NCBI RefSeq assembly: GCF_003626755.1
Contig: NZ_RBCJ01000001.1
Coordinates: 1,302,001-1,366,000, forward strand
Direction: 5' to 3'
Length of the DNA stretch: 64,000 bases
Source: Ulvibacterium marinum
GTDB lineage: Bacteria > Bacteroidota > Bacteroidia > Flavobacteriales > Flavobacteriaceae
Numbering within the stretch: the stretch's first letter is position 1; the number at the start of each line of letters is the position of its first letter. This document shows, in pieces, positions 53,559-62,900 of this stretch. The translations under genes were made by a program, and so were the position numbers. Below the pieces are notes generated by a model that did not search any database, had not been told where the DNA came from, and saw only the letters and a program-made list of their open reading frames with translations.

Positions 53559-54038
53559 AGTTAAAGATTTGTGATTCGCTACAAAGTTGTGTCATACAGT
53601 ACTATTTCATGGACTTTATCGATGAAATGCATCATAAAATTTGTTCAATGGCAAGGACAACACCTTTAGTCGGGAAATTTGGAAATTAATCTAGGGAATC
53701 GATAATAACTCCCTTTCGGTCAATTACACAATTTTAAGGTTCTTTTGAAGCTTCAGTATGTTTGATGCTCTTCACAAGAGACATGAAACAATTGGCAAAA
53801 GATATGTAGTCTTTCAGTAAGTTCTTAAAAAGAAAGGTGGCTCATTCACGATGTGAAGATATCTTTCCAAACAAATTAATAATATTTATAATCGTGAAGC
53901 TTTTTATATATAAGTATAAGTTGTTATTTGTATATCGATTAACATCAATGTCTCAAAATAATCTAATACGCACTCATGGTATTAAAGGAGTTACCAGCGT
54001 TACATCCGCCAAAAGAAGATTAATTATGAAATTTATAA
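53559..54038. other. Intergenic region without a supported gene
   Basis: About 480 bp, AT-rich, upstream of the small membrane genes. An AT-only inverted repeat TTAATTAT(N7)ATAATTAA at 54020-54042 overlaps the lipoprotein stop and could be a weak terminator. An open frame at 53837-54109 runs antisense into the lipoprotein and does not look coding. Confidence 0.5.
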
Positions 54039-54806
54039 TTAAAGGCACTGATAATCGAACTGTACCACGTCTTCGTCGGTGGCGGTGCCATCTGGGTTGT
54101 ACTCTGTAAATTCCACGGATGCCAATTCATCGTCACCGGACCATGCCGTTATTACTAATAGCTCAAATTCCTTTACTATAGGCGCGCCGTGTATTTCTTC
54201 TCCCGTAACATCTTCGTCGAACGTCAACTTCCCGTCGATAACAATAGTGCACCTTGTTGCACACCCACCTTCAGGCAATAGAAAATAAAGTGTGGTAAGA
54301 TCTGTAACCTTTGTATTGCCCTCGAAAGTACCACTAAGATCGAGTTCAGCTGGAGAATAACACATAAGCTCAACACTTACGGAAGTCTCTGTTTCTGGAA
54401 ATATCTGTGCGTCAAAAGGTGTCGAAATATCGGAGAAAACACTAAAATCGAATCCAATGCTTTCACTATTGGGTACACGATGGGTAATATTCCCGTTTTC
54501 CGATACCAAAGCGATATCCTCCACCACATAATCCCCAACTGGAAGTGTAATCGGATCGAAAATGTTTACATTGTCTTCATTAACGGCAACTTCGGAAGAT
54601 TTGACCCATAATAGTCCACCAGTATCCCTTAAGGTGTATTCTATCGATATAGGTTCCTCTGAGGAGCATTCGGGTAACTCGTACTTTCCAGCTACTGAGG
54701 AAAGGAAACTCGCGTCAAGGGTAAAGTACCCTTCCTGTTTCAAATTCAGCACATCGTCCTTAGTGCATCCTGTTAGAAGGATAATGAGCAATACTAGTTT
54801 TTTCAT
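54039..54806 (-). CDS. Hypothetical lipoprotein
   Basis: A 255-aa protein with a lipoprotein signal (LLIILLTGC, Cys14) and an acidic, beta-rich mature part with few motifs (PVGDYVVEDIALVSENGNITHRVP, LFFLLPEGGCAT-like segments). It resembles the immunoglobulin-like or DUF4625/DUF4382-type small lipoproteins of flavobacteria, but I cannot name a family. It stands alone. Confidence 0.75.
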   Translation of the reverse strand: MKKLVLLIILLTGCTKDDVLNLKQEGYFTLDASFLSSVAGKYELPECSSEEPISIEYTLRDTGGLLWVKSSEVAVNEDNVNIFDPITLPVGDYVVEDIALVSENGNITHRVPNSESIGFDFSVFSDISTPFDAQIFPETETSVSVELMCYSPAELDLSGTFEGNTKVTDLTTLYFLLPEGGCATRCTIVIDGKLTFDEDVTGEEIHGAPIVKEFELLVITAWSGDDELASVEFTEYNPDGTATDEDVVQFDYQCL

Positions 54807-55283
54807 CTTTAGTGGGTTTTGGATTGTGTAAGATAGCTCATTTGGTCTTTTTGACCTCCTCTCTAGGCGGTTTTTGACTTAATTTTTTTATTAATTCTGG
54901 CTTTGGTTTTTGTTGACCATCCCTAATAGGAATCTTTTATCGTTTTGGAAATTTTTTGAAATCAGCACAAACGCAGAAATGAATAGCAATATGCACCCCG
55001 AATCTTTCTACTAGGAAACAGGAATAGGACATCTTCAGTCTAGTCAGGTTCGCTTCTTGGGCCTATAGGGGTATTTTTATATATGTATTAAAACAATAAA
55101 GTTGCTTCTTTTTCAAATAATTCATCTAAAATCAGTGACGTATCGTTCATAGTAAATTAGATCTCTCTGTTTCGAGGGGCTATCTGGTATATAGAAGGGT
55201 TTCCTAAGCGGTTCAACAAATAAATGCCCTTTTTGCCCTTGTTTTAGTATTCATGGTCGCATTTCCCGTAATTTAAACAGACT
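54807..55283. other. Intergenic region without a supported gene
   Basis: About 480 bp between divergent genes, holding the promoters of the lipoprotein (minus) and the small membrane protein (plus). No repeat or RNA-like structure was seen. Confidence 0.5.
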
Positions 55284-55460
55284 ATGGAGAAGCTAATGAT
55301 GTCGATTTTAGCCTTCATACTGGAAATCGACGAAAATATCGAAGAACTATATAGGGACGATGAGTTCTATAATCTCGTACTTATATGGGGCATTATCCTT
55401 TTTGTAATAGCAATGATTTTTTTAAGGGCTATATACTTGGCAATCAAGAAAAATGAATAA
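55284..55460 (+). CDS. Small membrane protein, 58 aa
   Basis: Starts MEKLMMSILAFILEIDENIE, has an acidic segment (EELYRDDEFYN) and then one strong helix (LVLIWGIILFVIAMIFLRAIYL) with a basic tail (AIKKNE). The topology suggests an N-out or peripheral acidic head with C-terminal anchoring. It has no recognised family. It converges with the lipoprotein at 55491. Coding status rests on the coherent helix and ATG start. Confidence 0.6.
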   Translation: MEKLMMSILAFILEIDENIEELYRDDEFYNLVLIWGIILFVIAMIFLRAIYLAIKKNE

Positions 55461-55490
55461 AAAGGACAAATCACCACTTCCAAGTATTAC

Positions 55491-56282
55491 TCATTCGTAG
55501 TATTCTAGGGTCATGGATCTCCCTGCTTCAATAGAATTGTATTTGGTAACATTTCCATCGGAATCATATTCAAAGGAATAATTCAATGTCTCGCCACCAT
55601 CGATAAGATTTAGGCAATTGTTCTTTGAAAAATAAATGTTCTGAAAAATATTCAAGTTATAGGTCCAATAGAACAAACTCTTGGTTGTCAGCCCACTAGT
55701 ATCCCATTCGGTAAACACATATCGCCTTTCTGTCTGTACGCTACCGTCAGTACGATACCATAACTGGTCCCAATTGGTAAGATTGCCATTTTCATCATGG
55801 ACATAGATTTTTTCCAATGTCTTTGAACCGTCCGATCTAAAAAATGTAGAGGTCTTAATCAGGTTGTCCGAAAATGTGTACTCGAATGTTAGGTCCTGAA
55901 GTATTGTCCCCGCATCCTCAAACACCTTATATGAACCACTGGCGTTAGTAGCGTTAAACCTTGTGAATATCGTCTCGATGTTCACAATACCGTTAATCGG
56001 GTAATATATTCTTTGTAGGACCCTGGACAATACACCGTCATTGTACTCCAGGTAAGTTGAATCGCGTGAGGTTTCGCTATTTGTTTTGGTTATCAGAATG
56101 AGTTCGTCCCTGTCGTTGTAGAAATAATTACTCTGACCCAAACCTGGGGCCGTGGTCTGTTTCAAAAGTTTGGCATTGAACCCATCTGCATTGTCCGTAT
56201 CGTTGGGTTCCCCAGTATTATCCGTACAGGAGATAATCAATCCTAAAAAGATGGGCAACACGATTTTTGCTGTCCTGATCAT
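55491..56282 (-). CDS. Hypothetical lipoprotein with YD-like repeats
   Basis: A 263-aa lipoprotein (signal ending LIISC). The mature part has repeats such as NYFYNDRDELILITKT, LEYNDGVLSRVLQRI, YVHDENGNLTNWDQLW and FEYDSDGNVTKYN, which are the YD/RHS-like beta-hairpin units found in many flavobacterial surface proteins. No enzymatic motif. I use ATG 56282, which leaves a clean lipoprotein signal. Confidence 0.78.
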   Translation of the reverse strand: MIRTAKIVLPIFLGLIISCTDNTGEPNDTDNADGFNAKLLKQTTAPGLGQSNYFYNDRDELILITKTNSETSRDSTYLEYNDGVLSRVLQRIYYPINGIVNIETIFTRFNATNASGSYKVFEDAGTILQDLTFEYTFSDNLIKTSTFFRSDGSKTLEKIYVHDENGNLTNWDQLWYRTDGSVQTERRYVFTEWDTSGLTTKSLFYWTYNLNIFQNIYFSKNNCLNLIDGGETLNYSFEYDSDGNVTKYNSIEAGRSMTLEYYE

Positions 56283-56492
56283 TTTTATTTTATCATATTT
56301 GGTTTGAATATTGGAACAATTGGGTTCATGAGGTAGTCGTAAAATCATGCGTTAAACTTACTTTTTATTCCAATTTATATTATTAACAAATTAACCAAAT
56401 TTTAACCATTCCAAGTATTGCTATCCTTCTGGCCATGGCCGAGGAGAAGTTTAAATCAGTAATTGATTCTTAATTTCCACAAAATATTTTAT

Positions 56493-56825
56493 ATGGCCAC
56501 CACTTTCGTGGCTCGTGCTACTGACTTCACTTTATTCTCCAATTATTCGATTAATGATAATAATGCCTTAAGTATTGCTACCCTTGCTTTCTTTCAGAAA
56601 TTCAGGGAAAGGGAAAATCAAATTTTTGATGAAGTAGGTGTACAGCCTACATTGTTTTGGAACATCAACAAGACTATTGCTCTAGGACCTTCCCTGTACT
56701 ATAATAGTTTTGGAGGATTTTCAGAAAGGCTTTCGGGTATACCACTTACCCATCTACCCTTTTCTCACTTATTGGGGAAGACAAGGTTCAACTGTTCATT
56801 GGTAGACACAACGACCATTACGTAA
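56493..56825 (+). pseudogene. Chimeric frame: duplicated barrel-protein segment
   Basis: The frame MATTFVARATDFTLFSNYS... contains residues 10-82 nearly identical to the outer-membrane protein at 57937-58587, without that gene's signal peptide, and then runs out of frame into GNAT coding sequence. It cannot make a working barrel. See the repeat entries and the GNAT fragment. Confidence 0.8.
56523..56739 (+). repeat. 217-bp duplication, copy 1
   Basis: Starts GACTTCACTTTATTCTCC and ends TTTCGGGTA. It matches 58042-58258 at all but two bases by eye (G for T near 56653, C for T near 56673). Copy 2 sits within an intact gene, so copy 1 is the transplanted one. The high identity suggests a recent event or gene conversion. 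Confidence 0.92.
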
Positions 56826-57058
56826 GTTGTGGTATCTTGTTTTTAGATTCCAACAATGACTCCGGGCTGCACATGATTGGGTTAAGAAGGGACTTTCGAG
56901 GTTTAGGTTTGGGCAAGGCGATGACAGCACATTTATTGCACCATGCCGTTAAAAATAAAAGTGAAGAAATACACCTAGTGGCGTCTAAATTGGGAGCACC
57001 AATCTATCACAAACTTGGTTTTCAAAACCGAGGCTATTTAAAGTCCTACACCATTTAA
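56740..57058 (+). pseudogene. GNAT acetyltransferase, 3' fragment
   Basis: Directly after the duplication the other frame reads SLIGEDKVQLFIGRHND, then GLHMIGLRRDFRGLGLGKAM (acetyl-CoA loop RxxGLGKA) and KLGAPIYHKLGFQNRGYLKSY, the usual end of a GNAT domain. The N-terminal part is missing and replaced by the duplicated segment, so it is a truncated gene. A start at an internal codon (for example near 56837) would give about 73 aa, less than a full fold. Confidence 0.8.
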
Positions 57059-57289
57059 TACAGTAAATATGAAATATCTAGGGAAGTAGGTGTAGTGAAA
57101 ATGATAACACCAAACTTTCCTTTAGCTGAAAAAAAGGAAGAACACCTTAGAAAATTCAATGTGGATGTAATTTTATGATGAAAAGTCTAATATGAGAGTA
57201 CTCGGCTATACTTCTATTGCATAGCTAAATAGCCTCTTTTTAATTTCTAATAAATTCTTTAAATTGATTTCGAGCAAAAATGGTAGGAA

Positions 57290-57883
57290 TTGAATTTTAA
57301 AGAATCACATCATCTTATACTAAACAACATATCTCGGTTCATCCATTTAACTGAGTTAGAAAAGCAGAAATACGTTTCTTTATTGACCGAAATTAGGGTG
57401 AAGAAGAAAGATTTTCTTATGCAAGCGGGCGAGATTACCAAGTATGAATACTTTATAACCAAAGGATGTTTGAAAGTATATACCTTGGATGAAGATGGTG
57501 CACCTCACATTTCAATGTTTGCTATTGAAGATTATTGGACCGGTGATATCTCTAGCTTTATGACAAAAGAGCCATCTCGGTACTATATCAAAGCAACTGA
57601 ACATTCAGAACTGCTTGGAATTTCTAGAACAAATTATGATGTGCTATTTCAAGAGATTCCAAAATTTGAACGTTTTTATCGCATTTTATATCAAAGGTCA
57701 TTAATAAGTTACATCAGACGCTCAAACCATGGAATATCTTTAACGGCCGAGGAAAGATATATCATTTTTAAAAAGAAATATCCGCAAATCATAAATAGAA
57801 TTACTCAAAAAGATTTGGCTGCTTATATTGGGATTACACCAGAATTTATGAGTAAAATTATTTCAAAAGTCAATCGGATGTAA
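57290..57883 (+). CDS. Crp/Fnr family transcriptional regulator
   Basis: A 197-aa protein with a cyclic-nucleotide-binding-type beta roll (about 20-125: FLMQAGEITKYEYFITKGCLKVY, ISSFMTKEPSRYYIKATEHSELLGI) and a C-terminal winged HTH (about 148-195: RITQKDLAAYIGITPEFMSKI). The start is TTG 57290. It lacks the Cys residues of Fnr and the full cAMP-binding motif, like many Bacteroidota members. It lies between the two copies of the duplication and upstream of the barrel gene and FMN reductase. Confidence 0.87.
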   Translation: MNFKESHHLILNNISRFIHLTELEKQKYVSLLTEIRVKKKDFLMQAGEITKYEYFITKGCLKVYTLDEDGAPHISMFAIEDYWTGDISSFMTKEPSRYYIKATEHSELLGISRTNYDVLFQEIPKFERFYRILYQRSLISYIRRSNHGISLTAEERYIIFKKKYPQIINRITQKDLAAYIGITPEFMSKIISKVNRM

Positions 57884-57936
57884 AAGTCTTAAACTAGTTC
57901 ATTTTTTTTCACGCTCTCCAATTGGAATTTTGAAGT

Positions 57937-58587
57937 GTGAAAAAATTAAGAATCATATCGGTATCATCAATAATTGGTTTTGTAAGCACTTTACAAGCAC
58001 AATTTACCCAATTAGAACTGTTTTTAGGTTTTGAGAAAACAGACTTCACTTTATTCTCCAATTATTCGATTAATGATAATAATGCCTTAAGTATTGCTAC
58101 CCTTGCTTTCTTTCAGAAATTCAGGGAAAGGGAAAATCAAATTTTTGATGAAGTAGGTGTACAGCCTACATTTTTTTGGAACATCAACAAGATTATTGCT
58201 CTAGGACCTTCCCTGTACTATAATAGTTTTGGAGGATTTTCAGAAAGGCTTTCGGGTAAGTTCATACTACAAAATTCGAGAACTTTTCTGGTGGTCATTC
58301 CTACCATAGCATATTCAGAAAAGAAAGATGCGGGCCTCGGCGAAATATTTACCCAATTTCAAATACAAAAACAACTAAGTAAAAAAGTTTCTCTGTGGTT
58401 GAATGGGCAGTTCTTGACCGTCTGGGATAAGTTCAAATCTCATTCAAGAAGCTTTCAGCAACTACGTTTAGGCGCATCTTATAAAGGCCATCAAATTGGG
58501 CTTGGGTTAGACTTTGACCAATACGGCGTTGAACCAATAACACAATTAAACTTCGGATTGTTTTACCGTAAAAATTTAAAAAACTAA
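57937..58587 (+). CDS. Hypothetical outer-membrane beta-barrel protein
   Basis: A 216-aa protein with a signal peptide (from GTG 57937, ending STLQAQ) and about eight amphipathic beta strands with aromatic residues; it ends FYRKNLKN rather than in a single aromatic. Family not recognised. It contains copy 2 of the 217-bp duplication (residues about 36-107). It lies 5 bp upstream of the FMN reductase gene. Confidence 0.72.
   Translation: MKKLRIISVSSIIGFVSTLQAQFTQLELFLGFEKTDFTLFSNYSINDNNALSIATLAFFQKFRERENQIFDEVGVQPTFFWNINKIIALGPSLYYNSFGGFSERLSGKFILQNSRTFLVVIPTIAYSEKKDAGLGEIFTQFQIQKQLSKKVSLWLNGQFLTVWDKFKSHSRSFQQLRLGASYKGHQIGLGLDFDQYGVEPITQLNFGLFYRKNLKN
58042..58258 (+). repeat. 217-bp duplication, copy 2
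   Basis: The intact-gene copy of the duplication at 56523-56739, 1.3 kb away, in direct orientation. The Crp-type regulator gene lies between the copies, so recombination between them would delete or duplicate it. Confidence 0.92.
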
Positions 58588-58592
58588 ATAGT

Positions 58593-59123
58593 ATGAAAAA
58601 AGTAGTCACCATTGCAGGTAGCAACAGCCAAAAATCCATCAACAAATTGCTTATAGCATATGTTGCCAATCTCTTGAAAGAGGTAGAAATTGTAACTATA
58701 GATTTAAATGATTATATCCTCCCCATATATGGAGTTGATTTTGAAGCGGAGAATGGCGTACCCACTGCGGTAAAAAGATTGGATAAAATCATTGATTCAG
58801 CCGATGCCTTTATCATATCATTAGCAGAGCATAATGGCTCTTATACTGCAGTGTTTAAAAATACTTTGGATTGGCTATCACGATTAGATATGAAAGTTTG
58901 GAAAGAAAAACCTATGTTGCTTATGGCGACTTCACCGGGAGCAAGAGGAGGAGCAACTATTCTAGAATCAGCAACTACTTCTTTTCCATTTCTAGGAGCA
59001 AAAATCATGGAGACGTATTCGCTGCCGTCTTTTTATGACAATTTTAAAGAAGGCCAAGTTATTAATGAGCACTTTAGAAAAGAATTGAAAGATAAGATAG
59101 CAGTATTTTCTAAGCAGCTATAA
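58593..59123 (+). CDS. NADPH-dependent FMN reductase family protein
   Basis: A 176-aa flavodoxin-like protein: TIAGSNSQKSINKLL (FMN phosphate loop), SLAEHNGSYTAVFKNTLDWLSR (the family's PEYNGSxPxxLKNxIDWLSR region) and MATSPGARGGATIL. It reduces FMN, quinones, azo dyes or chromate in known relatives. It is cotranscribed with the barrel protein at 57937 (5 bp). Confidence 0.9.
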   Translation: MKKVVTIAGSNSQKSINKLLIAYVANLLKEVEIVTIDLNDYILPIYGVDFEAENGVPTAVKRLDKIIDSADAFIISLAEHNGSYTAVFKNTLDWLSRLDMKVWKEKPMLLMATSPGARGGATILESATTSFPFLGAKIMETYSLPSFYDNFKEGQVINEHFRKELKDKIAVFSKQL

Positions 59124-59312
59124 TCATAACTATTGAGGCAAGTCTGAAGAAATTCGTTTGGAAATAGTTTCTGGATACTACCCCTTAAATCCAAGTATTT
59201 AGAGTTCAATTTTCACCAAATGCACTTCTCGAACAAATCATACTTCCGCTCGAATAAATGATTGGAGGTATATCTGCGCAATTTTGTCTCATCATAATCA
59301 AAGAATCATACG

Positions 59313-59666
59313 ATGATGACGGCACTAACAAAATTTACGATCATGCTTACCCTCTCCCTTTTAGGAGAAAACAGCAATGAGAAAGACTTCGCGCAAACCT
59401 ATGCCCCAATTAAATCGGATAACCCAATAGTAAAAGATTCAACCCAAACAAGGGCGTTTGAGATTCTTGCCAATAAGTGCAATGTCTGCCACGTAAATCG
59501 TAATCGCAGACGTGTTTTTACCGAAGACAATATGAACGACTGGTCAAATAGCGTGTACAAACAGGTATTCATTAAAAAGCGAATGCCCAAAGGCAAGAAA
59601 ATCAAACTCACGAGCGAAGAGTATCAAAATTTATTAACCTGGATATCGTCCACAAAAAACAAATAA
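59313..59666 (+). CDS. Small c-type cytochrome-like protein
   Basis: A 117-aa protein with a possible signal peptide and one haem-binding CNVCH (56-60), plus MPKGKKIKLTSEEYQNLLTWISS at the end, where the Met may be the sixth ligand. It is probably periplasmic or membrane-attached. It sits one base before the DUF1772 gene, so the two are coupled. The electron partners are unknown. Confidence 0.8.
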   Translation: MMTALTKFTIMLTLSLLGENSNEKDFAQTYAPIKSDNPIVKDSTQTRAFEILANKCNVCHVNRNRRRVFTEDNMNDWSNSVYKQVFIKKRMPKGKKIKLTSEEYQNLLTWISSTKNK

Positions 59667-59667
59667 A

Positions 59668-60165
59668 ATGGAAATCAACTTTAAAATCGTTGTATTGCTA
59701 ACGGGCATCTTGTTTACCGGACTTACGGCAGGATTGTGTTTTACATGGTCAAACGCCATAACACCGGGCATAGGCAGACTCGATGATTTAGGCTTCTTGC
59801 AATCGTTTCAAGCAATGAACCGCGAAATCATTAACAGCAGTTTTCTAATCGCCTTTTTTGGACCGGCAATACTGCTATTCATTAATGCTTTTTTGCACCA
59901 AAATGCACACCCAACCACGTTTTGGTCATATCTGATAGCAGCTATTCTTTTCTTTATCGGTATCGGCTTGATTACAGTATTCAAAAATGTACCCCTCAAT
60001 GAAATACTTGACAAAACGGTGCTGGAAAACCTTTCGGCCATTGAGCTTAAAGAGTTGAGAACCAAATTTGAGCAGCCTTGGAACCGCTGGCACATACAGC
60101 GTACCATTGCCTCTTTTACATCCTTTGCGCTATTGTTAATAGGATTGATTTATTCAAAATTTTAA
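59668..60165 (+). CDS. DUF1772 (anthrone oxygenase-like) membrane protein
   Basis: A 165-aa protein with four membrane helices. GLTAGLCFTWSNAITPGIGRL near the N-terminus and FEQPWNRWHIQRTIAS before the last helix (the W-N-xx-HxxRT motif) are DUF1772 hallmarks, the family that includes anthrone oxygenases. The actual reaction is unknown. It starts one base after the cytochrome stop. Confidence 0.85.
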   Translation: MEINFKIVVLLTGILFTGLTAGLCFTWSNAITPGIGRLDDLGFLQSFQAMNREIINSSFLIAFFGPAILLFINAFLHQNAHPTTFWSYLIAAILFFIGIGLITVFKNVPLNEILDKTVLENLSAIELKELRTKFEQPWNRWHIQRTIASFTSFALLLIGLIYSKF

Positions 60166-60239
60166 TGCTTTTCTGCCTTTGTCCGCAGGCTGGCGAGAAA
60201 GCGGAAAACAAACAATAAACCATTAAAAAACAAACAGTT

Positions 60240-60635
60240 ATGAAATATTTAAGAGCAATTGGTATTGGGATTATCATCTGGATTATTGGGGTGAGCATAT
60301 ACAATATATCCTTCTTCATGCCCATTTTAGAAAACCCGGTACAACAAGCAAACACTGCCTTATTTATTGCCGTAGTGCCATTGGTTTGGCTTGGAGCATT
60401 GCAGTATTACAAAAAGGATAATCATACCCAAGGATATTGGGTTGGACTAACGTTCTTTTTGATTGCAGGCATTCTAGATGCGATGATAACGGTACCCCTG
60501 TTTATTATGCCGAATGGAGGTTCACATTATGAATTCTTTACAGATCCGGGCTTTTGGCTGATAGGCGTTGAGTTTATAGCCATTGCTACGCTGTATTGGT
60601 ATGCCAAAGTACATACTAAATTTTCAAACGGTTAA
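60240..60635 (+). CDS. DUF5367-like membrane protein
   Basis: A 131-aa protein with four membrane helices (IGIGIIIWIIGVSIYNISFF, TALFIAVVPLVWLGAL, YWVGLTFFLIAGILDAMITV, FWLIGVEFIAIATLYW). The pattern fits DUF5367, a small membrane family of Bacteroidota with unknown role. It is in the same direction as the flanking DUF1772 and NmrA-type genes. Confidence 0.78.
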   Translation: MKYLRAIGIGIIIWIIGVSIYNISFFMPILENPVQQANTALFIAVVPLVWLGALQYYKKDNHTQGYWVGLTFFLIAGILDAMITVPLFIMPNGGSHYEFFTDPGFWLIGVEFIAIATLYWYAKVHTKFSNG

Positions 60636-60694
60636 ATCAAAAAAGGCTTCAAGAGTTGAAGCATAGTTATTTATCAATTTAAAATCATATACAA

Positions 60695-61540
60695 ATGAAA
60701 GCAGAAAACATCTTAGTAATCGGAGGAACAGGTAAAACAGGAAAACGAGTAGTTCAAAACTTAGAAGTATTAGGCCACAACGTGCGAATAGGTTCACGCA
60801 GTGCATCACCAGCATTCGATTGGCATCAGCCAGAAGGTTGGGCACAAGCCTTAGAAGGAATGGACAAAGTGTACATTACCTATCAGCCTGATTTGGCCGT
60901 GCCTGGAGCGTTACGATCTATTGAACAATTGGTCAAGGAGTCTAAGAGAGCCAACGTGAAAAAACTGGTCATTCTTTCTGGTAAGGGAGAACGTGAAGCG
61001 CAACTTTGTGAGCAGGTTATCATTCATTCAGGATTGGACTACACCATTGTTCGGGCAAGCTGGTTTAACCAGAATTTTAACGAAAACTTTTTGCTAGAAC
61101 CCGTTTTGGAGGGTATGGTAGCATTACCACAAGCTGAAGCGCAAATTCCTTGGGTTGATGCCGACGATATCGCAGCCGTGGCTACCAAAGCCTTGACAGA
61201 TGACGAACACAATGGAAAAATCTATCAACTTACTGGTTCACGTACGCTAACCTTTCGGGAAGCTGTTGCAGAAATTGCCAAAGCAAGCAATAGAGAAATA
61301 CAGTTTATCCCAGTTTCCATTCAAGAATATGGTGAAGGTATGCGAAAGGCCGGTGTACCAGGAGATTTTGTTTGGCTTATTGAATACCTCTTTACCGAAG
61401 TACTGGGCAATCCTAAATTGGCCGAAGTGACCAATGACATCGAAAAAATATTGGGCAGAAAACCCATCGATTTTAGCGATTATGCTGCTAAAGTTGCGGC
61501 AACAGGTGTTTGGAACGTCGCAGTATCACAGGCGAACTAA
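60695..61540 (+). CDS. NmrA-type NAD(P)H-binding protein
   Basis: A 281-aa atypical short-chain dehydrogenase. VIGGTGKTGKRVVQNL (7-22) is the GGTGxTGxxV dinucleotide loop; LVILSGKGEREAQLCEQVI and YTIVRASWFNQNFNENFL follow the NmrA/QorB (quinone oxidoreductase 2-like) pattern, without the YxxxK catalytic pair. It may reduce quinones or sense NADPH. It is followed by a terminator at 61550. Confidence 0.87.
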   Translation: MKAENILVIGGTGKTGKRVVQNLEVLGHNVRIGSRSASPAFDWHQPEGWAQALEGMDKVYITYQPDLAVPGALRSIEQLVKESKRANVKKLVILSGKGEREAQLCEQVIIHSGLDYTIVRASWFNQNFNENFLLEPVLEGMVALPQAEAQIPWVDADDIAAVATKALTDDEHNGKIYQLTGSRTLTFREAVAEIAKASNREIQFIPVSIQEYGEGMRKAGVPGDFVWLIEYLFTEVLGNPKLAEVTNDIEKILGRKPIDFSDYAAKVAATGVWNVAVSQAN

Positions 61541-61549
61541 TCAATTGAC

Positions 61550-61588
61550 AAAAGCTCCGGTAAACGAGGATGTGTTTTCGGAGCTTTT
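61550..61588 (+). terminator. Intrinsic terminator after the NmrA-type gene
   Basis: AAAAGCTCCG (61550-61559), a 19-base loop and CGGAGCTTTT (61579-61588) form a 10-bp stem, 10 bp after the NmrA-type stop. The T-run is short, so strength is moderate. Confidence 0.75.
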
Positions 61589-61633
61589 AAAGATTTTTTC
61601 TAAATCGTAATCAACCCTTCTAAAATAAACATC

Positions 61634-62893
61634 ATGAAAAGATTTTTGAAATATACGGCATTAACGGTCATGATACTTATCATTTGGGTAGCAGCAATTT
61701 TCATAAGTATGGACAAAGGCTGGTGGCATACCCCATTTACCCAAGATAAAATGCCTAATGAGTTTATTGCTTCTGTGCAAGAGGAATTGCAAAATGAGTT
61801 TGTGGGAACTATGGCCATTGCACTATTTAAAGGCGGTAAACTAGCAGAGGAATCCTTTTATTCCAATGATAAACCTGCGGATAGGAACACAGTTTTCCAA
61901 GTAGCCTCACTCTCAAAATTTGTTTCTGCGATTGGTGTAATGAAACTTGTGGAGGATGGGAAGTTGAATTTGGATGCACCCGTAAGTCGCTATCTCACAA
62001 GGTGGCGATTACCTCATAGTGATTTTGACAATACTAAAGTTACGGTAAGGAGATTGTTGAGCCATACTGCGGGTTTAACAGACGGACTAGGGTATGCAGG
62101 TTTTAAGAACCCTAAGGATGTTCAGTCTTTGGAAGCATCACTTAACAAAGCCATAGATGCAGACCCAGGTAGCGATGGCAGAATACTAATAGGGGTTGAA
62201 CCTGGAAGTGAGTGGCGCTACTCCGGTGGTGGATTTACCGTATTGCAACTCATGGTTGAAGAAGTAAGCGGACAATCCTTTGACTCTTATATGCAAAGCG
62301 AAATTTTTGAACCGCTACAGATGCATTCATCTTTTTACCAATGGGATGAAAATTTTCAGGATAGATTATGCGATTTCTATGAAACGGATGGTTCAAAAGC
62401 AGCACAGCGGTATTATACAGCACAGGCTGCAAGTGCACTATACACAAGTTTAGCAGACCTAGAAAAACTCTTCCATCTTTTTGATGAAGACAATGTTAAT
62501 CAAAAACCGGTATCACCGGAATTCCAAAAATTAATGTGGCAAGTGGAGGCAGAAACGCTTGGAACACCCATCTACGGATTGGGAACCTTCCTCTATACAG
62601 AATTGGAGAACGGTGGGTTCGTAATAGGTCATGATGGAAAAAACAATCCCCCCATCAATACCGCTTTTAGATACAATCCAGTGGCAAAAGATGGCATTAT
62701 AATGTTGACAACAGGAAGTACAAATTTTGCCACGAGAATCGCCAGCGACTGGGTATTTCTACAAACGGGGAAAGTGGATGCGCTTTTGTTTACGATGCAA
62801 CAGGGCAAAATGATTCAGATAATGGCCATTGGTTCATTCTTCATTTTAATTCTAGTCGCATCCATTGCCTTTGTTCGTAGAACAGGTAAATAG
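61634..62893 (+). CDS. Serine hydrolase, beta-lactamase class C fold
   Basis: A 419-aa protein. N-terminal membrane anchor (about 8-26), then the catalytic SxxK as ASLSK (Ser92-Lys95) in VFQVASLSKFVSAIGVM, Tyr in WRYSGGGFTV where YxN is YSG, and a late HDGKNN in place of the KTG/HxG. A C-terminal membrane helix (about 393-413) follows. It is a periplasmic D-Ala peptidase-like or esterase enzyme; resistance to beta-lactams should not be assumed. Confidence 0.85.
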   Translation: MKRFLKYTALTVMILIIWVAAIFISMDKGWWHTPFTQDKMPNEFIASVQEELQNEFVGTMAIALFKGGKLAEESFYSNDKPADRNTVFQVASLSKFVSAIGVMKLVEDGKLNLDAPVSRYLTRWRLPHSDFDNTKVTVRRLLSHTAGLTDGLGYAGFKNPKDVQSLEASLNKAIDADPGSDGRILIGVEPGSEWRYSGGGFTVLQLMVEEVSGQSFDSYMQSEIFEPLQMHSSFYQWDENFQDRLCDFYETDGSKAAQRYYTAQAASALYTSLADLEKLFHLFDEDNVNQKPVSPEFQKLMWQVEAETLGTPIYGLGTFLYTELENGGFVIGHDGKNNPPINTAFRYNPVAKDGIIMLTTGSTNFATRIASDWVFLQTGKVDALLFTMQQGKMIQIMAIGSFFILILVASIAFVRRTGK

Positions 62894-62900
62894 CTATCAA

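Noticed and set aside
53837-54109. 90-codon plus-strand frame
   Set aside because: Runs into and antisense to the lipoprotein at 54039-54806; no motif.
61634-62893. Beta-lactam resistance gene
   Set aside because: The class C fold is shared with many peptidases and esterases; YxN is YSG and the KTG box is not clear.
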